A DNA stretch of 37,601 bases from Lachnospiraceae bacterium. Its GTDB lineage: Bacteria > Bacillota > Clostridia > Lachnospirales > Lachnospiraceae. The notes beneath the pieces are model-generated. The model searched no databases. It was not told the origin of the DNA and saw nothing but the letters and a program-made list of their open reading frames with translations. The position numbers and the translations under genes are program-made. Shown piece after piece: positions 23,487-31,052 of this stretch (position 1 is the first letter of the stretch; each line of letters starts with the position of its first letter). Where the stretch lies: the NCBI GenBank assembly GCA_021202635.1, contig JAJQCQ010000064.1:1-37601 (forward strand). The letters are read 5' to 3'.

Positions 23487-23749
23487 GATTCCTCCTCAAT
23501 CAAATCATGCTCTTTTAATGTACAATTCCCAGATTTTATTTCTGCAACCCGTCTCTCAAGTTCTGCAATGTTTTCTTCACTATAAAACGGATCTGCAACA
23601 ATCTCAAATGGAATACGCTGCTCTCTCGTTACCTTTGTAGCAAACATTGTAAATGCCGATGTCATTGTAAGACCCATCTTTTTGCAGGTCTGTTCCATAT
23701 TTTTCTTCAGATCTGCATCCATCCTAAAATTAACCATAGCTTGTGCCAT
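23483..23749 (-). CDS. relB: RelB/DinJ-family antitoxin
   Basis: The 88-aa protein begins MAQAMVNFRMDADLKKNMEQ, the ribbon-helix-helix DNA-binding part typical of RelB/DinJ, followed by the helix that wraps a toxin (ISRFE-like segment reading REQRIPFEIVADPFY) and an acidic tail. Start ATG 23749 follows AAGGAGG; a frame extending to 23809 exists but the ribosome binding site decides for the shorter one. Its stop overlaps the start of the toxin gene. Such antitoxins repress their own promoter, which should lie in the 107-nt gap to the binding-protein gene. The intact antitoxin with a broken toxin sits inside a metal-uptake gene row in the same orientation. Confidence 0.9.
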   Translation of the reverse strand: MAQAMVNFRMDADLKKNMEQTCKKMGLTMTSAFTMFATKVTREQRIPFEIVADPFYSEENIAELERRVAEIKSGNCTLKEHDLIEEES

Positions 23750-23856
23750 ATTCGCCACCTCCTTTGTTTCAAGATAACACGATCGCATATGAATGTCAAT
23801 CATTTTCAATCAATTGCTTTACATCTACATATATTTGATATATTTACCATCTATTT

Positions 23857-25680
23857 TCATTCTATTATCCGGTGCAGGTAACTCAGTTCACTGTCATCCA
23901 CATCCTCGTCCGCCAGAATCGTATGAATCTCTACGATCAGATCACCGAGGCTCGTAGTCTCCTGGAACAGATTTTTTCCCGTACACCAGACATTCCCCTC
24001 CTGCACCGCCTTAAAGTCCGCCAGCAGCGCACTTTTTCCATACAGCTCGTCAAGGGTATAGATTTCACCGTCGATGGTACTGTTGTAAATGATGTAGTCC
24101 GCGTCAATCGCCTGCGCGTAAAATTCTTCCATCGTCATGTTCACCGTTGAAACCGCACTGTCATCCTCACCCAGGTCGTCAAAAATATAGGTGCCGCCCG
24201 CGAGTTCAATCATTTTTGCCACATAATCGTTGGATTTGCGGACATTCACGCTTCCGGTCGAGGTGACATAGAAAAACGCGACCGTCTTGCCCAGCGATTC
24301 GGAAGCCTCCACTTCCTGCACGCGCGCCACCTGCTCGTTGAAAATCTCTTCTGCCTCTTCTTCCTTTCCCAAAAGCACCGCGTAAAGCTTCATCCACTCC
24401 GTCCGCCCCATCGGGTGAGACTCGTAGCTGGAGCGCTCCACCAGCACCGGAATGCCAAATGCTTCCAGCTTCTCCTGCACCTCCGGATTGTGATAAATCA
24501 TCGTGGATTCGATTGCCAGGCCGCAGTTTTCCGCCAGAATCAGCTCATAGTCCGGCGCACTGTATTTTCCCGCGTAAAGGATGTCGCCCGCCTCCATCGC
24601 TTCCTGTGCCGCCTCAATATACCAGCCGCTCGCGTTCGTGCCGGAAAGCCGGATGGAATCCAACGCGTCCAGGGAACAGAAAAAATCCATCGCGGAGGTC
24701 GCAACCAGATAAATATTCTCAATCGGCTGCTGCAAAACAGTCACCTCTCCATCGAGCCCATCCGGAACATCCGCACCCTCCGGAACCACAAGGAACACAT
24801 CCTCATCCGCAATGACAATCCGCGCATAACCGCCCTCGTAGTAATCCACTGTGAACATTTCCGCATACAGGAGCTCCAGACTGCTCTCCCAGGCAAGACC
24901 GCACCAGTCCTCCCCGGAAGGATAATTCCGTTCCCCGATTTCATTTGTGTCGGTTTCACCTGTATCCGTTTCCTGCTCACTCGTATTTTCCTCTTCTGCC
25001 TCGACCGCAGCGGAATCCTCCGTATCACAACCAGCTGTATCCGCGTCAGCTTCATCGTCCCCGGCATCCGCGTCCCTGCTTTCCGCTTCTAAAACATCTT
25101 CCCCGCTTTCTGCGGCATCCGCATCATTTGTTTTCGTATTTTCTATATCATCTGTATCCTCATCCGAATCCGCCTCACAAATCGTAGCGGAATCAAAGTA
25201 CAGCGTATATTCAATCTCATGCGGCGTACTCATCGCGGTCGTGTCCGCGGTGACTGCCATCTCATAATCAAAGCCGTCAACCGGAATCTCAAAAGCAGAA
25301 TTTCCTTCCGTATTCACCGGCTCATACCGTTCCCCATCGATCAGCATATAATCATAGTAACTGCTGCTGAAAATAATGGTCGCGGTAACCTGCCCATCCG
25401 CAACCGCAATCGTTGCCGGACTCTCGACCGATGCTTTCCCGGAGCCGCCGCTCAGTGTAACGTCAATCCAATAGCTGCCGTCCGCCAGTCCCAGATCGCC
25501 CGCGGTTATGATTGTATCCGTACTCTCATCCGCGTCCTCTTCTCCCGAATCATCGGAGGTCTCAGAGGCTGACACATGCAAAGCATTCACCGGACAGACC
25601 CAATATATCCCTGATGCCATTCCAGCTGTTACCAGCAAAGCAAATAAAATTCCCGTAAAAAAAGCTTTTCCATTCTTCAT
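23857..25680 (-). CDS. Metal/tetrapyrrole-type ABC binding protein with N-terminal NEAT-like domain
   Basis: The about 607-aa protein begins with a signal or membrane anchor (about 7-30). A beta-rich domain at about 45-165 (DGSYWIDVTLSGG, DYMLIDGERYEPV, STPHEIEYTLYFDS) resembles the iron-transport-associated, NEAT-like domains of clostridial haem and metal proteins. An acidic low-complexity linker (about 165-250, Asp/Glu/Thr/Ala) leads to a TroA/BtuF-type binding domain at about 255-600 (LDALDSIRLSGT, ILYAGKYSAPDYELIL, SYESHPMGRTEWMKLYAVLLGKEEEAEEIF). ATG 25680 has GGAGG seven bases upstream. It fits with the permease and ATPase downstream as one importer, interrupted by the toxin-antitoxin genes. 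The ligand could be a corrinoid, haem-like tetrapyrrole or cobalt chelate. Confidence 0.85.
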   Translation of the reverse strand: MKNGKAFFTGILFALLVTAGMASGIYWVCPVNALHVSASETSDDSGEEDADESTDTIITAGDLGLADGSYWIDVTLSGGSGKASVESPATIAVADGQVTATIIFSSSYYDYMLIDGERYEPVNTEGNSAFEIPVDGFDYEMAVTADTTAMSTPHEIEYTLYFDSATICEADSDEDTDDIENTKTNDADAAESGEDVLEAESRDADAGDDEADADTAGCDTEDSAAVEAEEENTSEQETDTGETDTNEIGERNYPSGEDWCGLAWESSLELLYAEMFTVDYYEGGYARIVIADEDVFLVVPEGADVPDGLDGEVTVLQQPIENIYLVATSAMDFFCSLDALDSIRLSGTNASGWYIEAAQEAMEAGDILYAGKYSAPDYELILAENCGLAIESTMIYHNPEVQEKLEAFGIPVLVERSSYESHPMGRTEWMKLYAVLLGKEEEAEEIFNEQVARVQEVEASESLGKTVAFFYVTSTGSVNVRKSNDYVAKMIELAGGTYIFDDLGEDDSAVSTVNMTMEEFYAQAIDADYIIYNSTIDGEIYTLDELYGKSALLADFKAVQEGNVWCTGKNLFQETTSLGDLIVEIHTILADEDVDDSELSYLHRIIE

Positions 25681-25736
25681 AAGCATCCTCCGACATCCTG
25701 CGATTCCCGCTTCGCAACAGCTCCTTGCCCGACCCT

Positions 25737-25835
25737 GCGATCGAGTAGGAGGCGGCTCGTCGGCTCCTACTCGATCGCGCGGGCTGCTTCCGGCGACAGC
25801 CGGAAAATACCGCTCGCAGCCCTGCGCACAAAAAG
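25737..25835. repeat. Palindromic dispersed repeat, family 2, copy 2
   Basis: A perfect 14-bp inverted repeat (GCGATCGAGTAGGA at 25737-25750, TCCTACTCGATCGC at 25765-25778) is followed by CGCGGGCTGC, a CCGGCGACAGCCGG palindrome and CCCTGCGCACAAAAAGG, the same order as at 16634-16726. It lies between the start of the binding-protein gene and the end of cbiK. Confidence 0.75.
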
Positions 25836-25839
25836 GATA

Positions 25840-25867
25840 CTGCCCCCGCAGAAAAAAGCGAGGGCAG
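25840..25867 (-). terminator. Terminator-like hairpin after cbiK
   Basis: CTGCCC-CCGC (25840-25849) pairs with GCG-A-GGGCAG (25858-25867); on the minus strand a TTTTT tract follows at a distance of about five bases. It is about 110 nt after the cbiK stop and may reduce readthrough into the binding-protein gene. Confidence 0.5.
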
Positions 25868-25976
25868 ATTACCTGATTTCTATAGGAAACGACATTTGTC
25901 GTTTCTCAGCGGCTATTCACTGCTGTTACCATATGACTCCATTTTTATACACTTTACAGCACGTTTCCGCTGACAT

Positions 25977-27590
25977 CTACTCTGCCACTATCGGATTGGA
26001 GACGCTGACCTTGTGGTCATACCATACGCCCTTTGTCCCGATCAGCGCTACATCGTATTCCTCATCGAGTGCCGGAACCGGAATATCAAATCCATAGACC
26101 TCCTCGGTCGTGCCATCGCTGTAGGTAACGGTATCAATCGTCGGCTCAAGCAGAACCGCGCCTTCTGTTTCAGCATCCGCAGCCAGCCCGTAATAAAGGT
26201 TCACGATACTCTGAGATACCAGCGTTACGTGCACGGTCATCTCACCATTCTCGACGGTCAGGGTCGCCTTGCCGTCCAGAGCCTCATTTACGTGAAACAT
26301 ACTGCTGTCGGTGTCAAAATCCACCGTATATACGCCGTCCGCCAGTGCCGCGGTCTCGGTCGCATCTTCCGCATCATCCGTACTGTCACTGTCCGAAAGC
26401 CCTAGGGATTCGATCGCTGCCGCTGTGTGCTCAATGTAGAGCTCCTGAACTGCCTCGATTCTTCCCATGCCTTCGATCTGCGTATCTACGCTCTCAAAAT
26501 AACCGGATGCGTTGAACATGCTCAGCCAGGAATCCTCATCCTCACCCGCCATGTCATTGTTTGCGTGATCGCCAGCCACTACCATCAGCGGACGAAGGAT
26601 CACCTTTGTATAGCCAGCCGCGTAAACGGACTCGATCACTGCCTCGCAGGCGGTCTCTTCCGGCTCACCCTCTACCGTGCCGATAAATACGTTTTCATAG
26701 CCAAGCTCTTCCATCTGGGTCTGCATCTGGCTGTAAGAAACCTTTGCGGTATGGGAAGTGCCATGTCCCATCAGCACGATCGCGGTGCCATCCTCTGCCG
26801 CCGCCTCCAGACTGTCATAATCAGAGCTCTCTACTGCTGCCGCTACCACAGCCTCAGCTACAGCTGCCTTATCCTCATTGATGACCGTCGCGTCGTCGCC
26901 AACCTCGCCAAGCAGCGGCTCTGCAACTGTCACAGACTCGAACTGATCCGCGTATTCCTCAACCGCCTCAACCAGCTCATCATACTCTGCGCCGTGCATC
27001 AGATGGGTCGGCTGAATCACCAGATTCTTCACGCCGTTCGCAACCGCGCGCTCCAGCGCCTGCTCTACATTATCAATCGCCTCGCCGTCGCGGGACTGCA
27101 CATGGTTGATGATGATCTGTGCGGTAAATGCTCTCCTTACCGACCAGTCCGGATATGCCTCGGCAATCGCGTCCTCGATCGCCTTGATGTCCTCTACACG
27201 GCTGTCGTTAAAGGATGTACCAAAGCTTACGACCAGAATCTCATTCTCGCCGATATCGTCCTGATTCCGCGCGTCATCCAGGGAAGCGTCGCCGGTATCT
27301 CTGCCGAAATAATCCGGATCTGCATTCTCTCCCTCGACCAGCTCCTTCTGCTCGTCGGTCAGCGCATCCCAGGCTTCTTTTGCCGCCTCACACTGCGCGT
27401 CCGTGTCATCTGTTCTCGTCTGCACATAGATCGCGTCGATCAGCGCCGCTGCCTCATCCGCGGCTGCCTGGTCTTCGTCCGAAACTGCCGCTTCCGTTGT
27501 CTCCTCTGCAAAAACGTTTGCCGCCCCCATCGAAAAAACGGTGGTCATCGCAAGCGCAACTGCAAGAGCCTTCAGTGATTTTCTCTTCAT
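25977..27590 (-). CDS. cbiK: Secreted CbiK-type cobaltochelatase with C-terminal NEAT-like domain
   Basis: The 537-aa protein has a Sec signal peptide (KRKSLKALAVALAMTTVFSMGAANVFAEE), a short helical segment (about 40-90, WDALTDEQKELVEG), a CbiK domain (about 115-395) and a C-terminal beta-rich domain (about 418-530) similar in style to that in the neighbouring binding protein. CbiK, sirohydrochlorin cobaltochelatase, inserts cobalt in anaerobic B12 synthesis. The family motifs are visible: VVSFGTSF (120-127), QPTHLMHG with H196, VLMGHGTSH with H276, and PLMVVAGDHANNDMAG with H342, so the metal site looks intact. Normal CbiK is cytoplasmic and about 260 aa; an exported CbiK is known in Desulfovibrio. 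In this Gram-positive-type cell it would act outside, perhaps handling metal or tetrapyrrole for the importer encoded next. It lies behind a cobalamin riboswitch. Confidence 0.88.
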   Translation of the reverse strand: MKRKSLKALAVALAMTTVFSMGAANVFAEETTEAAVSDEDQAAADEAAALIDAIYVQTRTDDTDAQCEAAKEAWDALTDEQKELVEGENADPDYFGRDTGDASLDDARNQDDIGENEILVVSFGTSFNDSRVEDIKAIEDAIAEAYPDWSVRRAFTAQIIINHVQSRDGEAIDNVEQALERAVANGVKNLVIQPTHLMHGAEYDELVEAVEEYADQFESVTVAEPLLGEVGDDATVINEDKAAVAEAVVAAAVESSDYDSLEAAAEDGTAIVLMGHGTSHTAKVSYSQMQTQMEELGYENVFIGTVEGEPEETACEAVIESVYAAGYTKVILRPLMVVAGDHANNDMAGEDEDSWLSMFNASGYFESVDTQIEGMGRIEAVQELYIEHTAAAIESLGLSDSDSTDDAEDATETAALADGVYTVDFDTDSSMFHVNEALDGKATLTVENGEMTVHVTLVSQSIVNLYYGLAADAETEGAVLLEPTIDTVTYSDGTTEEVYGFDIPVPALDEEYDVALIGTKGVWYDHKVSVSNPIVAE

Positions 27591-27605
27591 CTTGATTCCC
27601 TCCTG

Positions 27606-27691
27606 TGATATGTCATAAGGGGGACCTGCTTGCCGGCGGATCCCTTATGACGCAGACCGCGCCATTGCCGAAGGCAATTTAGCATGGCACG
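27606..27691 (-). repeat. Dispersed palindromic repeat, copy B (just upstream of cbiK)
   Basis: Aligns without gaps to 3309-3394. GTCATAAGGG and CCCTTATGAC form a perfect 10-bp inverted repeat, next to the ATTGCCGAAGGCAAT stem-loop. It ends 15 nt before the cbiK start, immediately upstream of its AGGAGGG ribosome binding site. Confidence 0.75.
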
Positions 27692-27739
27692 GCTTTCCCG
27701 GATAATAGGTACAGGGTCTCCCGCGGCGAAACGCACAGG

Positions 27740-27769
27740 AAAAAACCCTCTTACACAGGGTAAAAGGGT
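27740..27769 (-). terminator. Riboswitch terminator
   Basis: On the minus strand ACCCTTTTA (27769-27761) pairs with TAAGAGGGT (27753-27745) with one G-U wobble and a 7-nt loop, then TTTTTT. It lies between the cobalamin aptamer and cbiK and is the likely off switch. Confidence 0.75.
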
Positions 27770-27924
27770 GAACGAAACCAGAGTATGCTTTCCAGACAGC
27801 CTTTCTTCGAAGGGCAATCCCAAAAGCAGCTCCTCTCCATCCGCGAACCAATTCCCCGTGGTCCGGAACACAGCCCAAGCCCTGCAAAGTTCCCTCGAAC
27901 TCTTCCGGACAAATCCGTGTTCCA

Positions 27925-28090
27925 TGGCATACAGCAGGCAGGTCTCCTGGCTCATCGGTCTCCGTGCCAGCCGCCTTCCCAGTTTCCCAGTGGCATATCG
28001 GCCGCACTCCCGAAATACAGTGACGGGATCGTACAGGATTCTCACCTGTTTCCCTCTTAGCCGGATGATAATACATCCGGAACCAGCTGC
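27925..28090 (-). ncRNA. Cobalamin riboswitch aptamer
   Basis: On the minus strand the aptamer elements appear in canonical order: GAGGGAAACAGGTGAGAATC, CCCGTCACTGTA, CCACTGGGAAACTGGGAAGG and the B12 box AGCCAGGAGACCTGCC (27952-27937). A 5' hairpin (CCGGATG...CATCCGG) precedes them. Binding of cobalamin should fold the downstream terminator and turn off cbiK and the transport genes. Two overlapping open frames here are only apparent. Confidence 0.95.
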
Positions 28091-28115
28091 ATTATAAAGT
28101 TATAAAAAGTGACTC

Positions 28116-28139
28116 TCGAAGCAGAAACCTCTGCTTCGA
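28116..28139 (-). terminator. Hairpin between the sigma factor gene and the riboswitch
   Basis: TCGAAGCAG and CTGCTTCGA form a perfect 9-bp stem with a 6-nt loop, followed on the minus strand, after nine bases, by TTTTT. It may end the sigma-factor transcript or be the first hairpin of the riboswitch leader. Confidence 0.5.
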
Positions 28140-28145
28140 TTGTCT

Positions 28146-28174
28146 AGTGTACTACAATAATTGTCAGATTTCAA
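28146..28174 (-). promoter_or_regulatory. Probable promoter of the riboswitch-controlled operon
   Basis: TTGAAA (28174-28169) and TACACT (28151-28146) with a 17-bp spacer lie just after the sigma-factor stop codon. A bare TATAAT at 28096-28091 is an alternative closer to the aptamer but lacks a good -35. Confidence 0.5.
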
Positions 28175-28186
28175 GCAATTATTCAA

Positions 28187-28714
28187 TCAGTTTTCCAGGC
28201 AAACCTCTCCGCCAAACTGTTCCCGCACAAATACACGGGCACGGTGAATCCGGGCACGCAGCACGCCCGGTTTCACACCAAGCCGTCCGGCTGCCTCTTC
28301 ATAGGTAAGCTCTTCCACGCAAATCAGATACACCGTCTCATACCACAGTGGGTGCGTCTTGCGCAGCTCGCTCAGGATCCGCTGAATCAGATCTTCCGTA
28401 TCCATGGAACTCTCCACCAGTCCGACACTTCCCCCCGCTCCAATTGCCGCGCTTTCCAGAACCTCTTCATCCATCCACAGCTCCGGCTTGCGGCAAATTC
28501 TCCGAATGTAATCAATCGCAGCGTTTTTCGTGCAACGGAAAAGCCAGCATTTTTCAGCGCCGGGTACGACGTGATCCATATGCTGGTAAAAGGATAAAAA
28601 TACCGTCTGGGAAATATCCTCTGCGGCCTCATGATCCTTCACCTGCTCATAAGCGATCCGGATCACATACCTCTGGTACTTTACATAACAGTCACAAAAT
28701 CTCTCATTTTTCAT
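28187..28714 (-). CDS. ECF-type RNA polymerase sigma factor
   Basis: The 175-aa protein has a sigma-70 region 2 (about 5-75: YQRYVIRIAYEQVKDHEAAE, VFLSFYQHM, CTKNAAIDYIRR) and a region 4 helix-turn-helix (about 115-168: YLICVEELTYEEAAGRLGVK, VLRARIHRARVFVREQ), and nothing else, as in extracytoplasmic-function sigma factors. ATG 28714 follows GGAGAGAAG. The longer frame from 28879 runs through promoter-like DNA. No anti-sigma factor gene is adjacent; the following gene is the riboswitch-controlled cbiK operon. What activates it and its target genes cannot be seen here. Confidence 0.9.
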   Translation of the reverse strand: MKNERFCDCYVKYQRYVIRIAYEQVKDHEAAEDISQTVFLSFYQHMDHVVPGAEKCWLFRCTKNAAIDYIRRICRKPELWMDEEVLESAAIGAGGSVGLVESSMDTEDLIQRILSELRKTHPLWYETVYLICVEELTYEEAAGRLGVKPGVLRARIHRARVFVREQFGGEVCLEN

Positions 28715-28761
28715 TTTTCTCTTCTCTCCTATGGTATCACTGCCTGTGAACCCATAGAAAA

Positions 28762-28790
28762 AGTATACTACAATTTGTGTCTTCCGTAAA
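28762..28790 (-). promoter_or_regulatory. Candidate promoter of the ECF sigma factor gene
   Basis: TTTACG (28790-28785) and TATACT (28767-28762) with a 17-bp spacer, about 50 nt before the ATG at 28714. The -35 match is weak. Confidence 0.4.
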
Positions 28791-28883
28791 GGTCGAATAC
28801 ACGTTTTTGTGTCTTTTTTGTCGAAACTTTTTGCCAGAATCACTCGGTTTTTCGTACATTTTATCTGGCCTGCGCCCACTCAT

Positions 28884-31019
28884 CTACAGCTGCTCCAGCT
28901 CGTCCAGCCACAGCCGCGCGCAGGCGTCGCTCGGCATACGCAGGTCCCCGCGCGGGGAGAGCGCCACACTCCCGACCTTCGGCCCGTCCGGAATGCACGA
29001 CCGCTTGAACTGCTGGGTAAAAAACCGCCGGTAAAAGGTTTTCAGCCACTTCAGGATCGTCCGCTCATCATAAATGCCTGCAAATGCCTGCTTCGCGACA
29101 CGGCAGATCTTGGCCGGCGGATAGCCGAACCGCAGCAGATAGTACAGGAAAAAGTCGTGCAGCTCGTATGGTCCGACAATATCCTCTGTTTTCTGCGCAA
29201 TCTCGCCATTTTGCGGTGGCAGCAGCTCCGGACTGACCGGCGTATCAAGAACATCGTACAGAATCTCACTTACCGCATTGTCCCCGCAGGTATCCGCGTA
29301 ATAGCGCACCAGATGGCGCACCAGCGTCTTCGGCACAGAGCAGTTGACCGCGTACATGGACATATGATCGCCATTGTAGGTCGCCCAGCCGAGCGCCAGC
29401 TCCGACATATCCCCCGTACCAATCACCAGACCGCCGGTTTTGTTGGCAAGGTCCATCAGAATCTGCGTCCGCTCCCGTGCCTGAGAATTCTCATAAGTCA
29501 CATCGTGTACCTCCGGGTCCTGCCCGATATCGCGGAAATGAATGTTTACGGCATCCCGGATGTCCACCTCCAGCAGCTTCGCTCCCAGGCTTTTTGTCAG
29601 GCTGCAGGCGTTATGGTATGTGCGATCCGTTGTGCCAAATCCAGGCATCGTCACAGCAGTCATGGTATCGTGTGGAAGTCCAAGCAGATCACAGGCTTTC
29701 GTCATCACCAGCAGAGCAAGAGTCGAATCCAGGCCACCGGATATCCCGACCACAAGGCTCTTTGCACCGGTGTGGCGCATCCGCTTTTTCAGGCCAAGCG
29801 CCTGAATCATCAGAATCTCTTCGCATCTGCGGCCACGATCCGCCTCTCCCGCCGGCACAAACGGTGCCGGGTCAAAGCGGCGGGTCAGAGGTGTCTCTTC
29901 TATACATAATTGAAACGGAATCTTCCTGTAAGCTCCCGATGTGGGTTCCAGTGCATAACCACCTGCCACATATTCCCGGGCATATCTCGCTGCCGCGTCA
30001 TCCGGCGCACTCGCATGGTTTCCCATCCCGCACCCGGAAACGTCATTTCCCGCCGAAAACGTTGTCATACGCCGACGCTCCGCGCGCAGACGGCTGATAT
30101 CGAGCTCCGCATAGGTCATTCCGCTTTCAAAACGCGGGGACTGTGCCAGAATATGCCCATTCTCCGCGATCAGGCTGTGCCCGCCGTAAACCAGATCCTG
30201 CGTCGACTCCCCCTCGCCTGCGCTCGCGTAGATATAACCGCAAAGCAGCCGCGCCGACTGCCCCTCAACCAGGGATCTGCGGTAGTCGCTTTTCCCAGTC
30301 ACCTCATCGCTTGCCGAAAGATTTACAATCACATTGGCTCCGGCCAGCGCATGAGCGATACTTGGCGGATTCGGCGCCCACAGATCCTCACACAGCTCCG
30401 CCGCCACGACCAGCCCCATTTCCTGTGATACTTCCCGTGGTATTTTTTGTGACGCTTCCTGTGATATTTTCAGACCGGGAACGCCAGCCTCCGTACACGC
30501 GCCGTTGCTCCCGGAAGTAAAAGCTTTCCGTGCCAGCTTTCTCGTTTCACACAAAAACAGCAGATTCATCCCAAACGGCACCATCTTCCCGCCAAACTCT
30601 ACATAAATAACCGTTTCGCTTCCGGGCGTAAAATGTCTCGCTTCATAAAATTCATTGTAATTCGGGAGATATCGCTTCGGCACAAAGCCCAGCAGTTCTC
30701 CATCGGAAAACGCTGCCGCCACATTGTATAATTTCCCATTTACCTCCAATGGCAGTCCGACAAAAATCAGCGCGTCCTTTCCCTCGGAATAATCGACCAG
30801 CCTTGCCAGCGCCTGCCGGGCGGCCAAAAGCAGCGTCTCCTGCCAAAACAGGTCCCCGCAGGTGTACCCTGTAATGCAAAGCTCCGGAAACACCAGAATT
30901 TTCGCGTGCTCCCGCACCGCCTCATCGATCCCGGCACAAATGCTCTCCGTATTAAAAACACAGTCTGCCACCCGGATGTCCGGGGACAGAGCCGCTACCT
31001 TTACGAAACCGTCCTTCAT
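28884..31019 (-). CDS. nadE: Glutamine-dependent NAD+ synthetase
   Basis: The 711-aa enzyme makes NAD+ from deamido-NAD+ using ammonia from glutamine. The N-terminal nitrilase domain has its triad as E46 (VFPELCITGY), K115 (VPKRYLPNYNEFYE) and C210 (AAELCEDLWAP). The C-terminal synthetase domain starts with the P-loop GISGGLDS and carries the later motifs MSELALGWATYNGDHMS and FKRSCIPDGPKVG. Bacterial members are about 640-680 aa; a segment of about 45 residues at 157-201, just before the catalytic cysteine, is low-complexity (repeats of SQE/SQK/PRE) and looks inserted. It lies 33 nt after hslO, so it is the second gene of that operon. Confidence 0.95.
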   Translation of the reverse strand: MKDGFVKVAALSPDIRVADCVFNTESICAGIDEAVREHAKILVFPELCITGYTCGDLFWQETLLLAARQALARLVDYSEGKDALIFVGLPLEVNGKLYNVAAAFSDGELLGFVPKRYLPNYNEFYEARHFTPGSETVIYVEFGGKMVPFGMNLLFLCETRKLARKAFTSGSNGACTEAGVPGLKISQEASQKIPREVSQEMGLVVAAELCEDLWAPNPPSIAHALAGANVIVNLSASDEVTGKSDYRRSLVEGQSARLLCGYIYASAGEGESTQDLVYGGHSLIAENGHILAQSPRFESGMTYAELDISRLRAERRRMTTFSAGNDVSGCGMGNHASAPDDAAARYAREYVAGGYALEPTSGAYRKIPFQLCIEETPLTRRFDPAPFVPAGEADRGRRCEEILMIQALGLKKRMRHTGAKSLVVGISGGLDSTLALLVMTKACDLLGLPHDTMTAVTMPGFGTTDRTYHNACSLTKSLGAKLLEVDIRDAVNIHFRDIGQDPEVHDVTYENSQARERTQILMDLANKTGGLVIGTGDMSELALGWATYNGDHMSMYAVNCSVPKTLVRHLVRYYADTCGDNAVSEILYDVLDTPVSPELLPPQNGEIAQKTEDIVGPYELHDFFLYYLLRFGYPPAKICRVAKQAFAGIYDERTILKWLKTFYRRFFTQQFKRSCIPDGPKVGSVALSPRGDLRMPSDACARLWLDELEQL

Positions 31020-31052
31020 TTTCTTCTCCTTCTGATCGCGCCAACAGTTCTT

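Noticed and set aside
26427-27578. Plus-strand open frame of 383 codons
   Set aside because: Antisense to cbiK, with no recognisable motif.
27587-28076. Two overlapping minus-strand frames of 152 and 143 codons
   Set aside because: They cover the cobalamin riboswitch, its terminator and a repeat; the RNA motifs explain the sequence better than a protein.
28809-29909. Plus-strand open frame of 366 codons
   Set aside because: Antisense to nadE, whose catalytic residues are clear on the other strand.
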